Assembly: GCF_001907695.1 (NCBI RefSeq)
Contig: NZ_KV880637.1
Location: 806,001-870,000 of the forward strand
Length of the DNA stretch: 64,000 bases
Source: Thalassospira sp. TSL5-1
GTDB lineage: Bacteria > Pseudomonadota > Alphaproteobacteria > Rhodospirillales > Thalassospiraceae
Direction: 5' to 3'
The translations under genes and the position numbers were made by a program. Under the pieces are notes generated by a model. It was not told the DNA's origin. It did no database searches and worked only from the letters and a program-made list of their open reading frames with translations. This document shows positions 18,258-26,223 of the stretch, piece by piece. Position 1 is the stretch's first letter; every line of letters starts with the position of its first letter.

Positions 18258-18908
18258 TCAAGTTTTGCCCCGACTGTCAACAGGGTTTTTAATCCAGGGC
18301 TTTTCAGGCGCGTTCGGTCCGACGATCTCGTAGCTGGTCATATCATCGATGAGCAACGCAAGGTCCGCTAGCGCCGCCCACCAGGCGGTATACATTTCAC
18401 GAACGAATGCGACGTGATCAATGTCAGGTTCATAATCCACAAAACAGTAAAGCGGCTTGCGGCACGTCTTGGGGTCCGCATATTCCATGACCGGCCTGCC
18501 GCGATAAAGCAACGCCACCGGGCGCGGTTCTTCCCCCTCGAACCATTCAGGACGATCCCCGGCCTTGGCATGCTGAATGATCAGACCGATCTGAATGGGC
18601 GAGAGCTTGCGCACCGCATCATGCACGGTTTCAGCATCGGGGTTGATTTCGTTGTTGCTGTTTGCGATCGAACCCGCGCAATCAATGCGAATGCCAAGAA
18701 GTGCTGTCTGTTCAAGGGATAAAAGGTTGCTGCGGCCCTCGCTTGGAAAGACCAGCCTTTCCGCGCGACGGGTGACTTCATCGGCCCGCTGATCCTGATA
18801 AGTCCAGCGCACCAGTTCTTCAATATCTACCCGTTTGCGAGGGTTGCGAGAGTTCGCGATAGTTTCTTGCGATAGTTCAAAGTATTTTTTATCTAATGTT
18901 TTCAACAT
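18258..18908 (-). CDS. Hypothetical prophage protein next to the repeat array
   Basis: A 216-residue protein that I do not recognise. It is acidic in the middle, has no membrane segment, and contains a Trp-rich stretch (REMYTAWWAALADLALLID) near the C-terminus. The first 25 codons contain four copies of the 9-bp repeat described for the region, so the N-terminus is under DNA-level constraint. It is the last gene of the leftward replication block and ends at a terminator. A replication accessory or control role fits the place but is a guess. Confidence 0.55.
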   Translation of the reverse strand: MLKTLDKKYFELSQETIANSRNPRKRVDIEELVRWTYQDQRADEVTRRAERLVFPSEGRSNLLSLEQTALLGIRIDCAGSIANSNNEINPDAETVHDAVRKLSPIQIGLIIQHAKAGDRPEWFEGEEPRPVALLYRGRPVMEYADPKTCRKPLYCFVDYEPDIDHVAFVREMYTAWWAALADLALLIDDMTSYEIVGPNAPEKPWIKNPVDSRGKT

Positions 18909-19087
18909 ATTACTAACTCTCTGCGATAGTTGCGATAGTTGCGATAGTTATGTAAGGTCAACGCGACTGTATGCGCGCCCACACAGCCGAGACGGCTGGG
19001 AAAACCCTCGCAACCCTCGCAACCCTCGCAAGTTATTGATAATGCTTGCTGTATTCGGTGCGATAGTTTGCGAGGGTTGCGAGGGTT
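18837..19087. repeat. Iteron-like array, candidate phage replication origin
   Basis: Thirteen copies of a 9-bp unit GCGA(T/G)(A/G)GTT. Direct copies start at 18837, 18846, 18856, 18869, 18923, 18932, 18941, 19060, 19070 and 19079; three tandem copies in the opposite sense (AACCCTCGC) occupy 19003-19029. The copies at 18923-18949 and 19003-19029 are head-to-tail without spacer. Between the first and second groups lies an AT-rich stretch (18878-18922) that could melt. The array lies between the P4-type primase-helicase gene and the next replication-block gene. Confidence 0.7.
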
Positions 19088-20651
19088 AGACATAATCCCC
19101 CGGATTGTCGGCGGGCGGCGGCTCGCTATTATCGGCGTTCCCATCAGGCACATTGACCAGCTCGACATTCAGATATTCTCGAATACGCCCGTCGGATTTC
19201 TGATAGCCACGTTCCGGCAGAACCTTGCCAAATGCCGTCATTGACCACGGACGTTCCGCATTGGCGTTGCACCACGATTTGTATGCGTCATACATGGCCG
19301 CTGCCTGGACAGCGCAATACTTGCTTGGCTTGACGCATTCATTCAGGAACCGACCTATCGGGTCGCTATCAGCGCGGTATTCATTGGTCGCGGCAAGCAC
19401 GGCATCAGGGACGAATAACCCGCGTTCCAGCCATATCCGCACACCGTCAAGCAACCAGTTCAACACGCCTGATCGCTCCGCCCACAACTTGGCAGGCAGA
19501 TCCTTATCCTGCTTTTCTTCGGGAACATTCACTTCCCACGGAACCAGGAGAAAACGCCGCCAAATCCCGCGATCTTGCCCGCGAATAGCAGGCTTGTGGT
19601 TGCCTGAAAGGGTAAGTTTGAATTGCGGAACGAAGTCGAAAAAACCGTAATTCAGGTGCCGAACTGTGATTTCTTCACCGCCGGTAATCGCCTTGATGGT
19701 TGCTTCGGCAAATCGCGATCCCTTTTCCGGCTCCGATGCCCGCACAAGCCGCGCACCAGGCAACCGCGCAAGGTCCGGTGTTGCCTCTGATCCGCGCTTG
19801 CGATCATCGCGCAATAACGATGCAAAGGGCAGCGAGAGAGAGTAGGGGCCCATCATCTTTGCAATCAGGTCGATAAATACCGACTTGCCGTTGCCACCCT
19901 CACCATAGTTGAAAACCAGTTTTTGTTCGCTTGTAATCCCGGTCAGGCAATAACCAGACCAGATTTGCAAGAACAGCCGAATTTCTTCATCGGGTTGAAC
20001 CTCGGACAGAAATTTGTTGAATGTCGGACAGGTTGCATCCGGGTCGTATTCGACATTCATGATCTTTGCCAACCGGTCGCCACGATCATGATCCCGAAGT
20101 TCGTCACATGCGCCCTGCATGCGAATGGTCCCGTTTTGCACATTTAACAAATACGGATCAAAATCCATCATTTCCGGTGCGACCGAAATATAGGGTTCTG
20201 CTTCACCCACCATCGCATGCAGCTTTTGCCGGTTCCCCGATGAAATTGACCATTTCATCAAATCGGCAAGCTTCTGGTTCCAGTCTCCAACCGAAATATA
20301 GCCCGGCTCGTCTTTTTCGACGTCCGGCCTGCCCTGTTTTTGCAGGGCGGCAACCTCTTCCATGATCGACCGGGCCGTTTCATGGGCCTTTTGCTTTACC
20401 GCTTCATCGGAACCATCCGGGGCCCAATGCGTTCCGTTCCAGCAATGCCAGCCGACCTCACGCACATACAGCAAATCCTGACCATGCCGCGCAAGAAACC
20501 GTTCGGCATTTCCAATATCGTTGCGTTCTTTTTCGGCCAGCAACAGATTGACATCTTCACCCCCGCCACCGGGAAAACTAAGAATGTCCGCCCCGCCAAT
20601 TGCGGCGCGAATGGCATTTGCCCCACTTGCCATTGTTCCTCCTGTTGCCAT
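19086..20651 (-). CDS. P4/D5-type phage primase-helicase
   Basis: A 521-residue protein of the D5-like primase-helicase family. The Walker A is YGEGGNGKSVFIDL (about residue 245), followed by a Walker B region and the family block SGNHKPAIRGQDRGIWRRF (about residue 360). The N-terminal D5_N-like domain is present, but a primase catalytic domain is not obvious, so it may act mainly as helicase with the DnaG-like primase encoded upstream. Two starts each have a good ribosome site: 20651 (GGGGAGG) and 20633 (AGGAGG). The stop falls on the edge of the repeat array. Confidence 0.88.
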   Translation of the reverse strand: MATGGTMASGANAIRAAIGGADILSFPGGGGEDVNLLLAEKERNDIGNAERFLARHGQDLLYVREVGWHCWNGTHWAPDGSDEAVKQKAHETARSIMEEVAALQKQGRPDVEKDEPGYISVGDWNQKLADLMKWSISSGNRQKLHAMVGEAEPYISVAPEMMDFDPYLLNVQNGTIRMQGACDELRDHDRGDRLAKIMNVEYDPDATCPTFNKFLSEVQPDEEIRLFLQIWSGYCLTGITSEQKLVFNYGEGGNGKSVFIDLIAKMMGPYSLSLPFASLLRDDRKRGSEATPDLARLPGARLVRASEPEKGSRFAEATIKAITGGEEITVRHLNYGFFDFVPQFKLTLSGNHKPAIRGQDRGIWRRFLLVPWEVNVPEEKQDKDLPAKLWAERSGVLNWLLDGVRIWLERGLFVPDAVLAATNEYRADSDPIGRFLNECVKPSKYCAVQAAAMYDAYKSWCNANAERPWSMTAFGKVLPERGYQKSDGRIREYLNVELVNVPDGNADNSEPPPADNPGDYV

Positions 20652-21064
20652 TAAAATAACCTCCCCTGACCGCGTGAATCAGCCCGACGCGGTTGTTTGG
20701 TCTTTTGCTGCTTTGATGATTGTGCGCGGGATCGTTCGGCCTGCCCGTCAGCTTCAAGCTGTCGTCTATGTTTTCCGCAATACCAGCGGCCAAGATGTTT
20801 TTCGGGATGGGGCAGACCACGCGCGACCGTGATCTGAAAAGCGCGCATATCGACGCCGATGCCAAATACCCCCCACGCATCACAGCCCTGGACTTCGCAC
20901 ATGTGAATAAAATGCCCGTTGGCATCGTAATGCGGGCCTGTTCGTGAAGCGTTCAAACGGCTGCCGTTAAATAGATCAGAAGGAACATTAGGTTTGTTCC
21001 CGGCTACAGCCGGTGCCAAACGGTCCTGATCGCGCTCATAGGCCGATTTCTTTGCAAATCCCAT
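20651..21064 (-). CDS. Hypothetical phage protein with zinc-like Cys/His motif
   Basis: A 137-residue protein. MCEVQGCDAWG and, 35 residues on, WYCGKH give two Cys, one Cys and a His that could bind one zinc ion; the C-terminal third is basic and Gln/Arg-rich, suggesting nucleic-acid contact. It shares a TAATG stop-start with the primase-helicase gene and so is probably expressed with it. Such small zinc proteins are frequent in phage replication operons; no named family is evident. Confidence 0.6.
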   Translation of the reverse strand: MGFAKKSAYERDQDRLAPAVAGNKPNVPSDLFNGSRLNASRTGPHYDANGHFIHMCEVQGCDAWGVFGIGVDMRAFQITVARGLPHPEKHLGRWYCGKHRRQLEADGQAERSRAQSSKQQKTKQPRRADSRGQGRLF

Positions 21065-21223
21065 TTACGCCACCATCGCGGGCTGTGGCATAGGATTGAA
21101 AGGGTGTGAATTGTTGAAACTGGCTAAAGACTGCGCTTTGATTGTTTTGAATACTGATATTAATCTTGCAATAGTGACGTATAAATTCTTAATTGCTCTT
21201 TCAGGTTGTAAAGCAGGTGCCAA

Positions 21224-21685
21224 ATGTTTGGAAAAATTGATCGGATGCCAGTCGATCGCAGTATGATTATGCAAGCATGCGTCGCGGTTCAGGCAACTAT
21301 TTTCGTCATTGCGTTCGGGACTACCTTGAACGGCTCCAATAGTTCGGGAATAGTCGGTGCTTATCTTTGTTCTGGGGCGATATTTTATTCTGCAATTACG
21401 TTTTATGTTTTGGCGTATGGCATCGCCATCGCTCACAAGAAGCAATTGTATTTTACCAAATGGCGATCTCTCGTCATCATGGGTTTGACATTGATGCTTG
21501 TAATAAATGCAGAAATTGCTGGCGACTTTAATGCGCGTGCATCGCTTCAAAGTAAAAGAACAGACACAATTAACAAATGCGTCGCTGATATAATCACGAT
21601 GCGTAGCCCCGGCTTGCTCACCATTGGCGAGACTTTCGTCTTTCCGGGATATTTGTTTCTCGAATTCAGGAACAAGTGCCTTTAG
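21224..21685 (+). CDS. Small integral membrane protein, likely lysogenic-conversion gene
   Basis: A 153-residue protein with three or four hydrophobic segments (about residues 15-34, 42-66, 78-97 and possibly the C-terminal FPGYLFLEF). It lies alone on the plus strand between leftward replication genes and is AT-rich. AGGTG precedes the ATG by six bases. Membrane proteins placed like this in prophages often act in superinfection exclusion, but no motif here proves that. An open frame on the opposite strand (21065-21706) has poor coding character. Confidence 0.6.
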   Translation: MFGKIDRMPVDRSMIMQACVAVQATIFVIAFGTTLNGSNSSGIVGAYLCSGAIFYSAITFYVLAYGIAIAHKKQLYFTKWRSLVIMGLTLMLVINAEIAGDFNARASLQSKRTDTINKCVADIITMRSPGLLTIGETFVFPGYLFLEFRNKCL

Positions 21686-21702
21686 TAACGAAAAATGTGT
21701 CA

Positions 21703-22686
21703 TCACACCCCCCGCAAAACGTCGTTGAAGTCTTTGCCTGCGGGCGGACGGGCAACGCTCACGCGAATACCGCGTGATCCATGAAATGCCTTTGCTTTTT
21801 GCAGCATGTCATTCATGGCAACCGGGTCGCTGTCGGCATCGATGCAAAGAACCAGATCACGCACAATGCCCGGCAGGTGTAGCGCCGCCATGTTACCCAT
21901 TGATCCCGCCGCCCAGGTCGGCACCTTTGCCGCCAGCATCACCGATGCCGCCGTTTCAATGCCTTCAGCCACGGCAAGGCGTGATTGCGCAGCACACAGC
22001 CTGATCGCACCATGCCAGCATGACCCGGCCATCAATTTCGGCTTGAAAACCGCCGCTTTGCCGCGACCGTCTGCTTGCAGGAAAGTGCGATGAATGCCGG
22101 TAATCTTGCCCGACTGGTCCTGTACGCACGCGACCATCGCCGGAAAATGCTGTTCGCTATAGGCATGAAACAGTCGCGGATGAAACCGAATGGTTGGGGC
22201 AAGGCCCCCTTTATAGGCATCAGCCCAAATGCCGCGTGACCGCAAATAGGTTTCAACAATCGTGCCAGCCGCAGGTTGGCTTTGTGAAAAAATACCCCGC
22301 GCCCAGGCAATGGTTTCGGCCTTGTCGCGCTTGATGCCGTCGGCTTTTGGGCGTGCAACCGGCTTTGCCTTGGGTCGTGTTTGACCCTCACGGTCTGGCT
22401 GCAACCCGGCCTGTATCGCCAGTTCTTCAACCGCCTCAACAAAGCCAAGTCCGAACCGTTCCTGAACCCAGTCAAAAACATCGCCATGCGCACCGCAACC
22501 AAAGCAGTGATAAAACTCTTTGGCTTCGCTCACGGTGAAGGATGGCGACTTTTCCGAATGGAAAGGGCACAGGCCGGTATATTCGCGCCCGGCCCGATGC
22601 AATTTCACGTCCCGCGCAACCAGATCAACAATGCTGGTTCTTGCGCGAACGTCGTCTATGAACCACTGATCAAATCCGCCGCTCAT
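21703..22686 (-). CDS. DnaG-like primase with CHC2 zinc finger and Toprim domain
   Basis: A 327-residue protein. The N-terminal CHC2 zinc-binding module is clear (CPFHSEKSPSFTV followed by YHCFGCGAHGDVFDWV, residues about 40-75). The C-terminal half is a Toprim domain: LAVAEGIETAASV (acidic residue of motif 1) and LVLCIDADSD (DxD). It would lay RNA primers at phage forks. The start overlaps the stop of the upstream gene (ATGA). Pairing of a CHC2-Toprim primase and a D5-type helicase is common in such phages. Confidence 0.9.
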   Translation of the reverse strand: MSGGFDQWFIDDVRARTSIVDLVARDVKLHRAGREYTGLCPFHSEKSPSFTVSEAKEFYHCFGCGAHGDVFDWVQERFGLGFVEAVEELAIQAGLQPDREGQTRPKAKPVARPKADGIKRDKAETIAWARGIFSQSQPAAGTIVETYLRSRGIWADAYKGGLAPTIRFHPRLFHAYSEQHFPAMVACVQDQSGKITGIHRTFLQADGRGKAAVFKPKLMAGSCWHGAIRLCAAQSRLAVAEGIETAASVMLAAKVPTWAAGSMGNMAALHLPGIVRDLVLCIDADSDPVAMNDMLQKAKAFHGSRGIRVSVARPPAGKDFNDVLRGV

Positions 22687-23183
22687 TCCCCGGCTTCCTC
22701 AATCTGCAACAAGGCTTTGTCGATGCGCGCCAGCACTTCCATTGCCTCACGCACTTCCTCACGCAAATTCATGTCACGCACTTCATCAGCGGTAATTTTG
22801 CCATCATCCGCCAGGGCCTCGGAAAGCCGTGCAATCGCTTCACCCGCCTCTTTCCCAAGCGCCCCCAAATGCGCCACCCATGCGGGGTCAGCATCCGCCG
22901 GGGGCAGGGGAATCAGGATGTGCCCCTGCAATCCCGCAAGAATACGGGTCACAATCGGGTTGCCTGCATCGGCTTCCAGATCGGCAATCACGTCAACAGG
23001 CGGAAACATACCCTCATGGGCACGGCCATAACGGCCAATACGCTGATAATCCACACGGGTAATGCTGGCGGCGCTCTCCTGTCCACCGACTGCTTTGGTC
23101 AACCGCCGAAACCCGGCTTTGATCGACAAATAGGCAGATGACGAAAAGGCACGACCCAGGCGTTGATGCTGTTCGTGTGTCAT
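22683..23183 (-). CDS. Phage regulatory protein, CII-like family
   Basis: A 166-residue protein. The N-terminal part (FRRLTKAVGGQESAASITRV, then YQRIGRYGRAHEGMFPPVDVIADLEADAG) resembles the family annotated as phage regulatory CII proteins, which read DNA through an atypical helix-turn-helix. The C-terminal half is a long amphipathic helix likely used to oligomerise. It is the second leftward gene after the Cro-like gene, as CII is in lambda. Name by family resemblance, not by proven activity. Confidence 0.65.
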   Translation of the reverse strand: MTHEQHQRLGRAFSSSAYLSIKAGFRRLTKAVGGQESAASITRVDYQRIGRYGRAHEGMFPPVDVIADLEADAGNPIVTRILAGLQGHILIPLPPADADPAWVAHLGALGKEAGEAIARLSEALADDGKITADEVRDMNLREEVREAMEVLARIDKALLQIEEAGE

Positions 23184-23242
23184 GCGTAATCTCCCTGCAC
23201 TTGCGCAATGCCTTGCGCACCGGATCGGCGCATGCTTGGGCT

Positions 23243-23422
23243 ATGGAAAATCATGAAAAAACACTGAAAACACTTGCGGCCATCTGTGAACAAAAGCTGA
23301 TGACCGACCCGCACAACCCGCGACGCAAACGGCTTGAATGCGATCTTGCGCGTTACAGGAGCGCGTTGCAGAAGGGTGAGAAGGTGAAAAGTCATGATGA
23401 ACCTCGCTTAGACAGGAAGTGA
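23243..23422 (+). CDS. Possible small basic protein opposite the early leftward genes
   Basis: A 59-residue frame (N-terminus MENHEKTLKTLAAICEQ) with plausible coding character but no recognisable ribosome site. It fills the gap between the CII-like and Cro-like genes on the other strand and overlaps the end of the Cro-like gene by 15 bases. It may be real or an open frame in a leader region. Confidence 0.35.
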   Translation: MENHEKTLKTLAAICEQKLMTDPHNPRRKRLECDLARYRSALQKGEKVKSHDEPRLDRK

Positions 23423-23593
23423 CTTTTCAGCCTCGACAATTTTGTTCCACATACGGAGCGACGGCATTTTGCCGCGCTTCCAACGACACCAGGTTGTCGG
23501 ATGAACACCCGCCTTTCCGCAGAAACGTTCAACTGTGATCTTTTTCGCTTCTAACCGGGCTTCGATCCGGTCAATCTCTTTCTGAATTTCCAT
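23408..23593 (-). CDS. Cro-like HTH regulator
   Basis: A 61-residue protein with a helix-turn-helix (VERFCGKAGVHPTTWCRWKRG). It is transcribed divergently from the CI-like repressor, and its start is covered by the operator region, the position of cro. The start at 23593 has GAGG upstream; an ATG at 23605 is possible but lies inside the operator palindrome. It should open the leftward early operon (CII-like gene, primases). Confidence 0.75.
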   Translation of the reverse strand: MEIQKEIDRIEARLEAKKITVERFCGKAGVHPTTWCRWKRGKMPSLRMWNKIVEAEKSLPV

Positions 23594-23603
23594 AACCGCC
23601 CTC

Positions 23604-23681
23604 ATTTAGCATTTTTGCTAAATATACGGTTAGCACTTTTGCAAAATGACGGCAAGGGGGATGATGTGCAAAATTGCTATA
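23604..23681. promoter_or_regulatory. CI/Cro operator region with three sites
   Basis: The first site is a perfect 20-bp palindrome ATTTAGCATTTTTGCTAAAT (23604-23623). Two degenerate copies follow: TTAGCACTTTTGCAAAA (within 23629-23646) and TGCAAAATTGCTATA (within 23664-23681). Centres are about 24 and 35 bases apart. The region separates the divergent Cro-like and CI-like genes, as in lambda OR. Confidence 0.8.
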
Positions 23682-24439
23682 TGGAAAAATCGCAACCACA
23701 AAACACAGTGCAGGATCGGGCGCGCAAGCGTCTTGAAACCGCGCTTAAAATCACAGGATGGTCGCCAGCACACCTTGCGAAAGAGGCAGGTGTTGCCGCG
23801 AGTACGATCAGCCGGTTTCTGAATTTTCCGGTCAAGCATACAGTCAGCTTGAAAACGATGGAAAAAGTTGATGAAGCCGTACGCCGCTATATTATGTCAG
23901 TACCTGATGCACAGGAATCGATCCGTCTAACGCTTCTCTATGATGGCCCCGGTACGGTCGAGGCAACACCAAGCAATACCATCAACATACATGTGCGCGG
24001 TGCTGTTCAGGCTGGGTATTTCACCGAGGCAGCAGAATGGCCGCGCGATGACTGGGAAAACATCTCCTTGCCGCGCCCTGATGGTCACAAGTCGTATTTC
24101 GGGTTACGGGTCAAAGGCCCGTCAATGAACCTGATCTATCCCGAAGGTACGATCCTTGTTTGCGTACCGATGTACGACTATCACGACATGCTTGAAAACG
24201 GTGATCATGTGATCGTGCAGCGATGGGATGCCGGTATGGTTGAAGCAACGGTTAAGGAGCTGAAACGCGCCGAAGATGGCAGCACATGGCTTTGGCCGCG
24301 ATCGGACCATCCAGAATATCAAATGCCTATCGCATTACCGGCAAATAATGGCGATCACTCTGATTACATGGGGACAAACGACATTCGAGTTGTCGCGGTT
24401 GTTGTTGCAGATTATCGGGTGCGCCGCCGGAGAGGGTAG
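23681..24439 (+). CDS. CI-like phage repressor with S24 peptidase domain
   Basis: A 252-residue repressor. Residues about 25-55 form a helix-turn-helix (SPAHLAKEAGVAASTISRFL). A linker contains GAVQAGYF, an Ala-Gly site as used for self-cleavage. The C-terminal S24 domain has the nucleophile in VKGPSMNLIYPEGT and the Lys in VKELKRAE. SOS-triggered cleavage is therefore expected. I chose ATG 23681 since the protein then starts shortly before the HTH; no good ribosome site is visible and the transcript may be nearly leaderless. The last operator half-site touches this start. Confidence 0.88.
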   Translation: MEKSQPQNTVQDRARKRLETALKITGWSPAHLAKEAGVAASTISRFLNFPVKHTVSLKTMEKVDEAVRRYIMSVPDAQESIRLTLLYDGPGTVEATPSNTINIHVRGAVQAGYFTEAAEWPRDDWENISLPRPDGHKSYFGLRVKGPSMNLIYPEGTILVCVPMYDYHDMLENGDHVIVQRWDAGMVEATVKELKRAEDGSTWLWPRSDHPEYQMPIALPANNGDHSDYMGTNDIRVVAVVVADYRVRRRRG

Positions 24440-24470
24440 GGCCTATTTCGGTACAAAAATTGGGGGAATT

Positions 24471-25070
24471 ATGAATATTTTCAAAGCAATACCTGTCTTA
24501 ATGCTTGTCGCAGTCTTGTCTGCTTGTGCGACCGCACCACAACAAAGCCTTACTGATATCAGAGAGCTTCAGACGAAACGTCAACAGGCAGCGACGCGCA
24601 CCTTCAACAAAACACCAGATCAGATATATGATGCAGCCCAGACCGTGTTTAACGCGATGGATGGCGGGGACTTCATCTACGATCTGAAAGAGGATCGCTT
24701 ACTTGCGTCGCGTTGGTGGACATTTTATGCAGTTTTTGCAACCGGGTTTGGACGACAATATTTTGAGGTTGTTACAAAGCCCAATGATGCGGCAACTGTG
24801 GTCACTCTCGGAGAGGACGAAGACGCTCATACAGGCATGTTTTCAACACCTGTTTCCACGCAATTCAAAGACCACCTGTCGGTTGGAGGAAACAGTAGAA
24901 TAGGCGCAACCATTGGCGACTATAATCTGTTTTTTGACCGCCTTGATTATGTTTTGGGACTATCTGATTCTTGGCCTTCCTGCGAGAATGCGCAAACTTA
25001 CCGCAATATGGAAACGAGTAAACGCCTGGTATTTTGTGATCTTGTCGGTATTGACGATAAAACCCCTTAA
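24471..25070 (+). CDS. Prophage-encoded lipoprotein of unknown function
   Basis: A 199-residue protein. GGGGG lies six bases before the ATG. The N-terminus is a lipoprotein signal (hydrophobic run then LSAC, with Cys about residue 19), so the mature protein should be lipid-anchored. No family is evident for the rest. It is the gene right after the repressor on the same strand, so it is probably expressed in the lysogen and alters the cell surface. Composition is AT-rich compared with structural genes. Confidence 0.65.
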   Translation: MNIFKAIPVLMLVAVLSACATAPQQSLTDIRELQTKRQQAATRTFNKTPDQIYDAAQTVFNAMDGGDFIYDLKEDRLLASRWWTFYAVFATGFGRQYFEVVTKPNDAATVVTLGEDEDAHTGMFSTPVSTQFKDHLSVGGNSRIGATIGDYNLFFDRLDYVLGLSDSWPSCENAQTYRNMETSKRLVFCDLVGIDDKTP

Positions 25071-25097
25071 GTTGTCATAATTTGCGCGCCATTTAGA

Positions 25098-25718
25098 CTA
25101 CCAATGACAGGCTTCCCGCAATTCTTTCACTGCATCTTTGGTATTTGATATATCAAAGGTCGCAGTGAAAGGGCTTTCACTGTATGGCGTCATCCGCGCA
25201 ACCATCGTTGATTTATCATACATCTGTTTAATGAACGGGATAGCGGTTCCACCAGACCACAAGCCTAAAGCGCGGTTGTTGGTCGAATTATCCATAGAGA
25301 CCGTTTTTGCTTTGTTGTCGTCCAGCCGATAGGTAACGTCACCGTAATCATTGTACTCGCTTGATGTCATGTGGCATTCAGTTCTGAAATAAACTGCTGT
25401 CGTGTTTTCCATGCAGCGCAGCACCAAAGTAACCTTGCTGCCACGTCCGAATGAACAGTTTACGGTTTCATTTGAATCAACCGATACAAAGACGTTTTTG
25501 TCATCCGTCAATTTCGATGTCGTCGAGTACGCTTCCCAGCTACCCTTTGATTTTTCCACCTTTATCTGTGGTGTTCTGCCACTCGCTTCATCATAACAGG
25601 CGAGGCGGTCGAGATCGTTTGATATCTTGATGCAGTCCGACGCATTTTTTGCATGTGACACGGTGCTGAATGAAAAAACCGACAAGGCAACAGCCGGTAC
25701 CATCACAATTTTAAGCAT
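25098..25718 (-). CDS. VasI/TagO-like secreted protein carried by the prophage
   Basis: A 206-residue protein with a signal peptide (cleavage after VSHA, about residue 23). Then follow DCIKISNDLDRLACYDEAS, KGSWEAYSTTSKLTDDKNVFVS, LVLRCMENTTAVYF and ALGLWSGGTAIPFIKQMYD, a block series that matches proteins annotated VasI or TagO, which are linked to type VI secretion loci. Four or more Cys may form disulfides. No secretion genes are near, so the name reflects family only. The gene converges with the lipoprotein gene, without an evident terminator between them. Confidence 0.7.
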   Translation of the reverse strand: MLKIVMVPAVALSVFSFSTVSHAKNASDCIKISNDLDRLACYDEASGRTPQIKVEKSKGSWEAYSTTSKLTDDKNVFVSVDSNETVNCSFGRGSKVTLVLRCMENTTAVYFRTECHMTSSEYNDYGDVTYRLDDNKAKTVSMDNSTNNRALGLWSGGTAIPFIKQMYDKSTMVARMTPYSESPFTATFDISNTKDAVKELREACHW

Positions 25719-25787
25719 AACGATCCCCCTGAATTTACTACCGATATTAACTTAAAACCTCCGAAGACAAACTTCCATGTCTGAATG

Positions 25788-25832
25788 TTTAGCAAAAATG
25801 CTATTGACGGTTTGCAAAAATGCAAATACCGT
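25788..25832 (+). promoter_or_regulatory. Second operator pair over the rightward early promoter
   Basis: TTTAGCAAAAATGCTATT (25788-25805) and TTTGCAAAAATGCAAA (25811-25826) match the operators of the CI/Cro region in half-sites and 4-base spacer. TTGACG (25804-25809) fits a -35 box; a weak -10 (TACCGT, 25827-25832) follows after 17 bases. Repressor bound here would silence the plus-strand early operon, as at lambda OL. Confidence 0.75.
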
Positions 25833-25884
25833 TTGTTGCGTTAAACGGTTCCGGGGTTCCCGGACGCTTCACTAAGGAGGTTGC

Positions 25885-26091
25885 ATGTTGAATTCCTCTT
25901 TCAACAAACAAGCGGGCGCAAACAGTCATCGGGTCCGCGAACTTGCACAGGCCATGATCGAAATTGCCCGCACCAATGGTGCTGTCACAGACCGGGATTT
26001 GATCAACAGGGGGTTTAGCCAAAGCGAACTGAATGCGTTAGGGGCCGACGCCGGATCAATCGCGGGCAGTCGGCTGTCTGGCGAGTTTTAG
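25885..26091 (+). CDS. First gene of the rightward early operon, hypothetical
   Basis: A 68-residue protein behind a strong ribosome site (AAGGAGG, 5 bases before ATG). A helical N-terminal half (SHRVRELAQAMIEIARTNGAVTDRDL) is followed by FSQSELNALGADA, a helix pair that could be a small DNA-binding fold. Position as first early gene suggests a control or takeover role. I do not recognise the family. Confidence 0.6.
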   Translation: MLNSSFNKQAGANSHRVRELAQAMIEIARTNGAVTDRDLINRGFSQSELNALGADAGSIAGSRLSGEF

Positions 26092-26094
26092 CCA

Positions 26095-26223
26095 ATGACG
26101 ATCCCCAAAAGCGTGATTGATCGCCTTCGTGCCGATGCCAGGCAGATCACGATCAATCCATCCAGCACAACCAGCCTGCGACTACTCGCATGGCGATTTT
26201 TAAAGCAGTGGGGCGCATCATGA
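26095..26223 (+). CDS. Small hypothetical early protein (42 residues)
   Basis: Starts 3 bases after the preceding stop and ends with an ATGA overlap into the next gene, so it is part of a tightly coupled series. It is basic and contains LRLLAWRFLKQWGAS at its C-terminus. No family is recognisable; the coupling is the main support. Confidence 0.5.
   Translation: MTIPKSVIDRLRADARQITINPSSTTSLRLLAWRFLKQWGAS

Noticed and set aside
18055..18261. 68-codon minus-strand frame between terminase and replication genes
   Set aside because: It contains the terminator hairpin and has no ribosome site or natural composition.
18837..19087. CRISPR array
   Set aside because: The units are 9 bp, partly tandem without spacers and in both orientations, so they do not form repeat-spacer units.
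21065..21706. Minus-strand open frame opposite the small membrane protein gene
   Set aside because: Composition is unlike a folded protein, while the plus-strand frame has clear membrane segments and a ribosome site.
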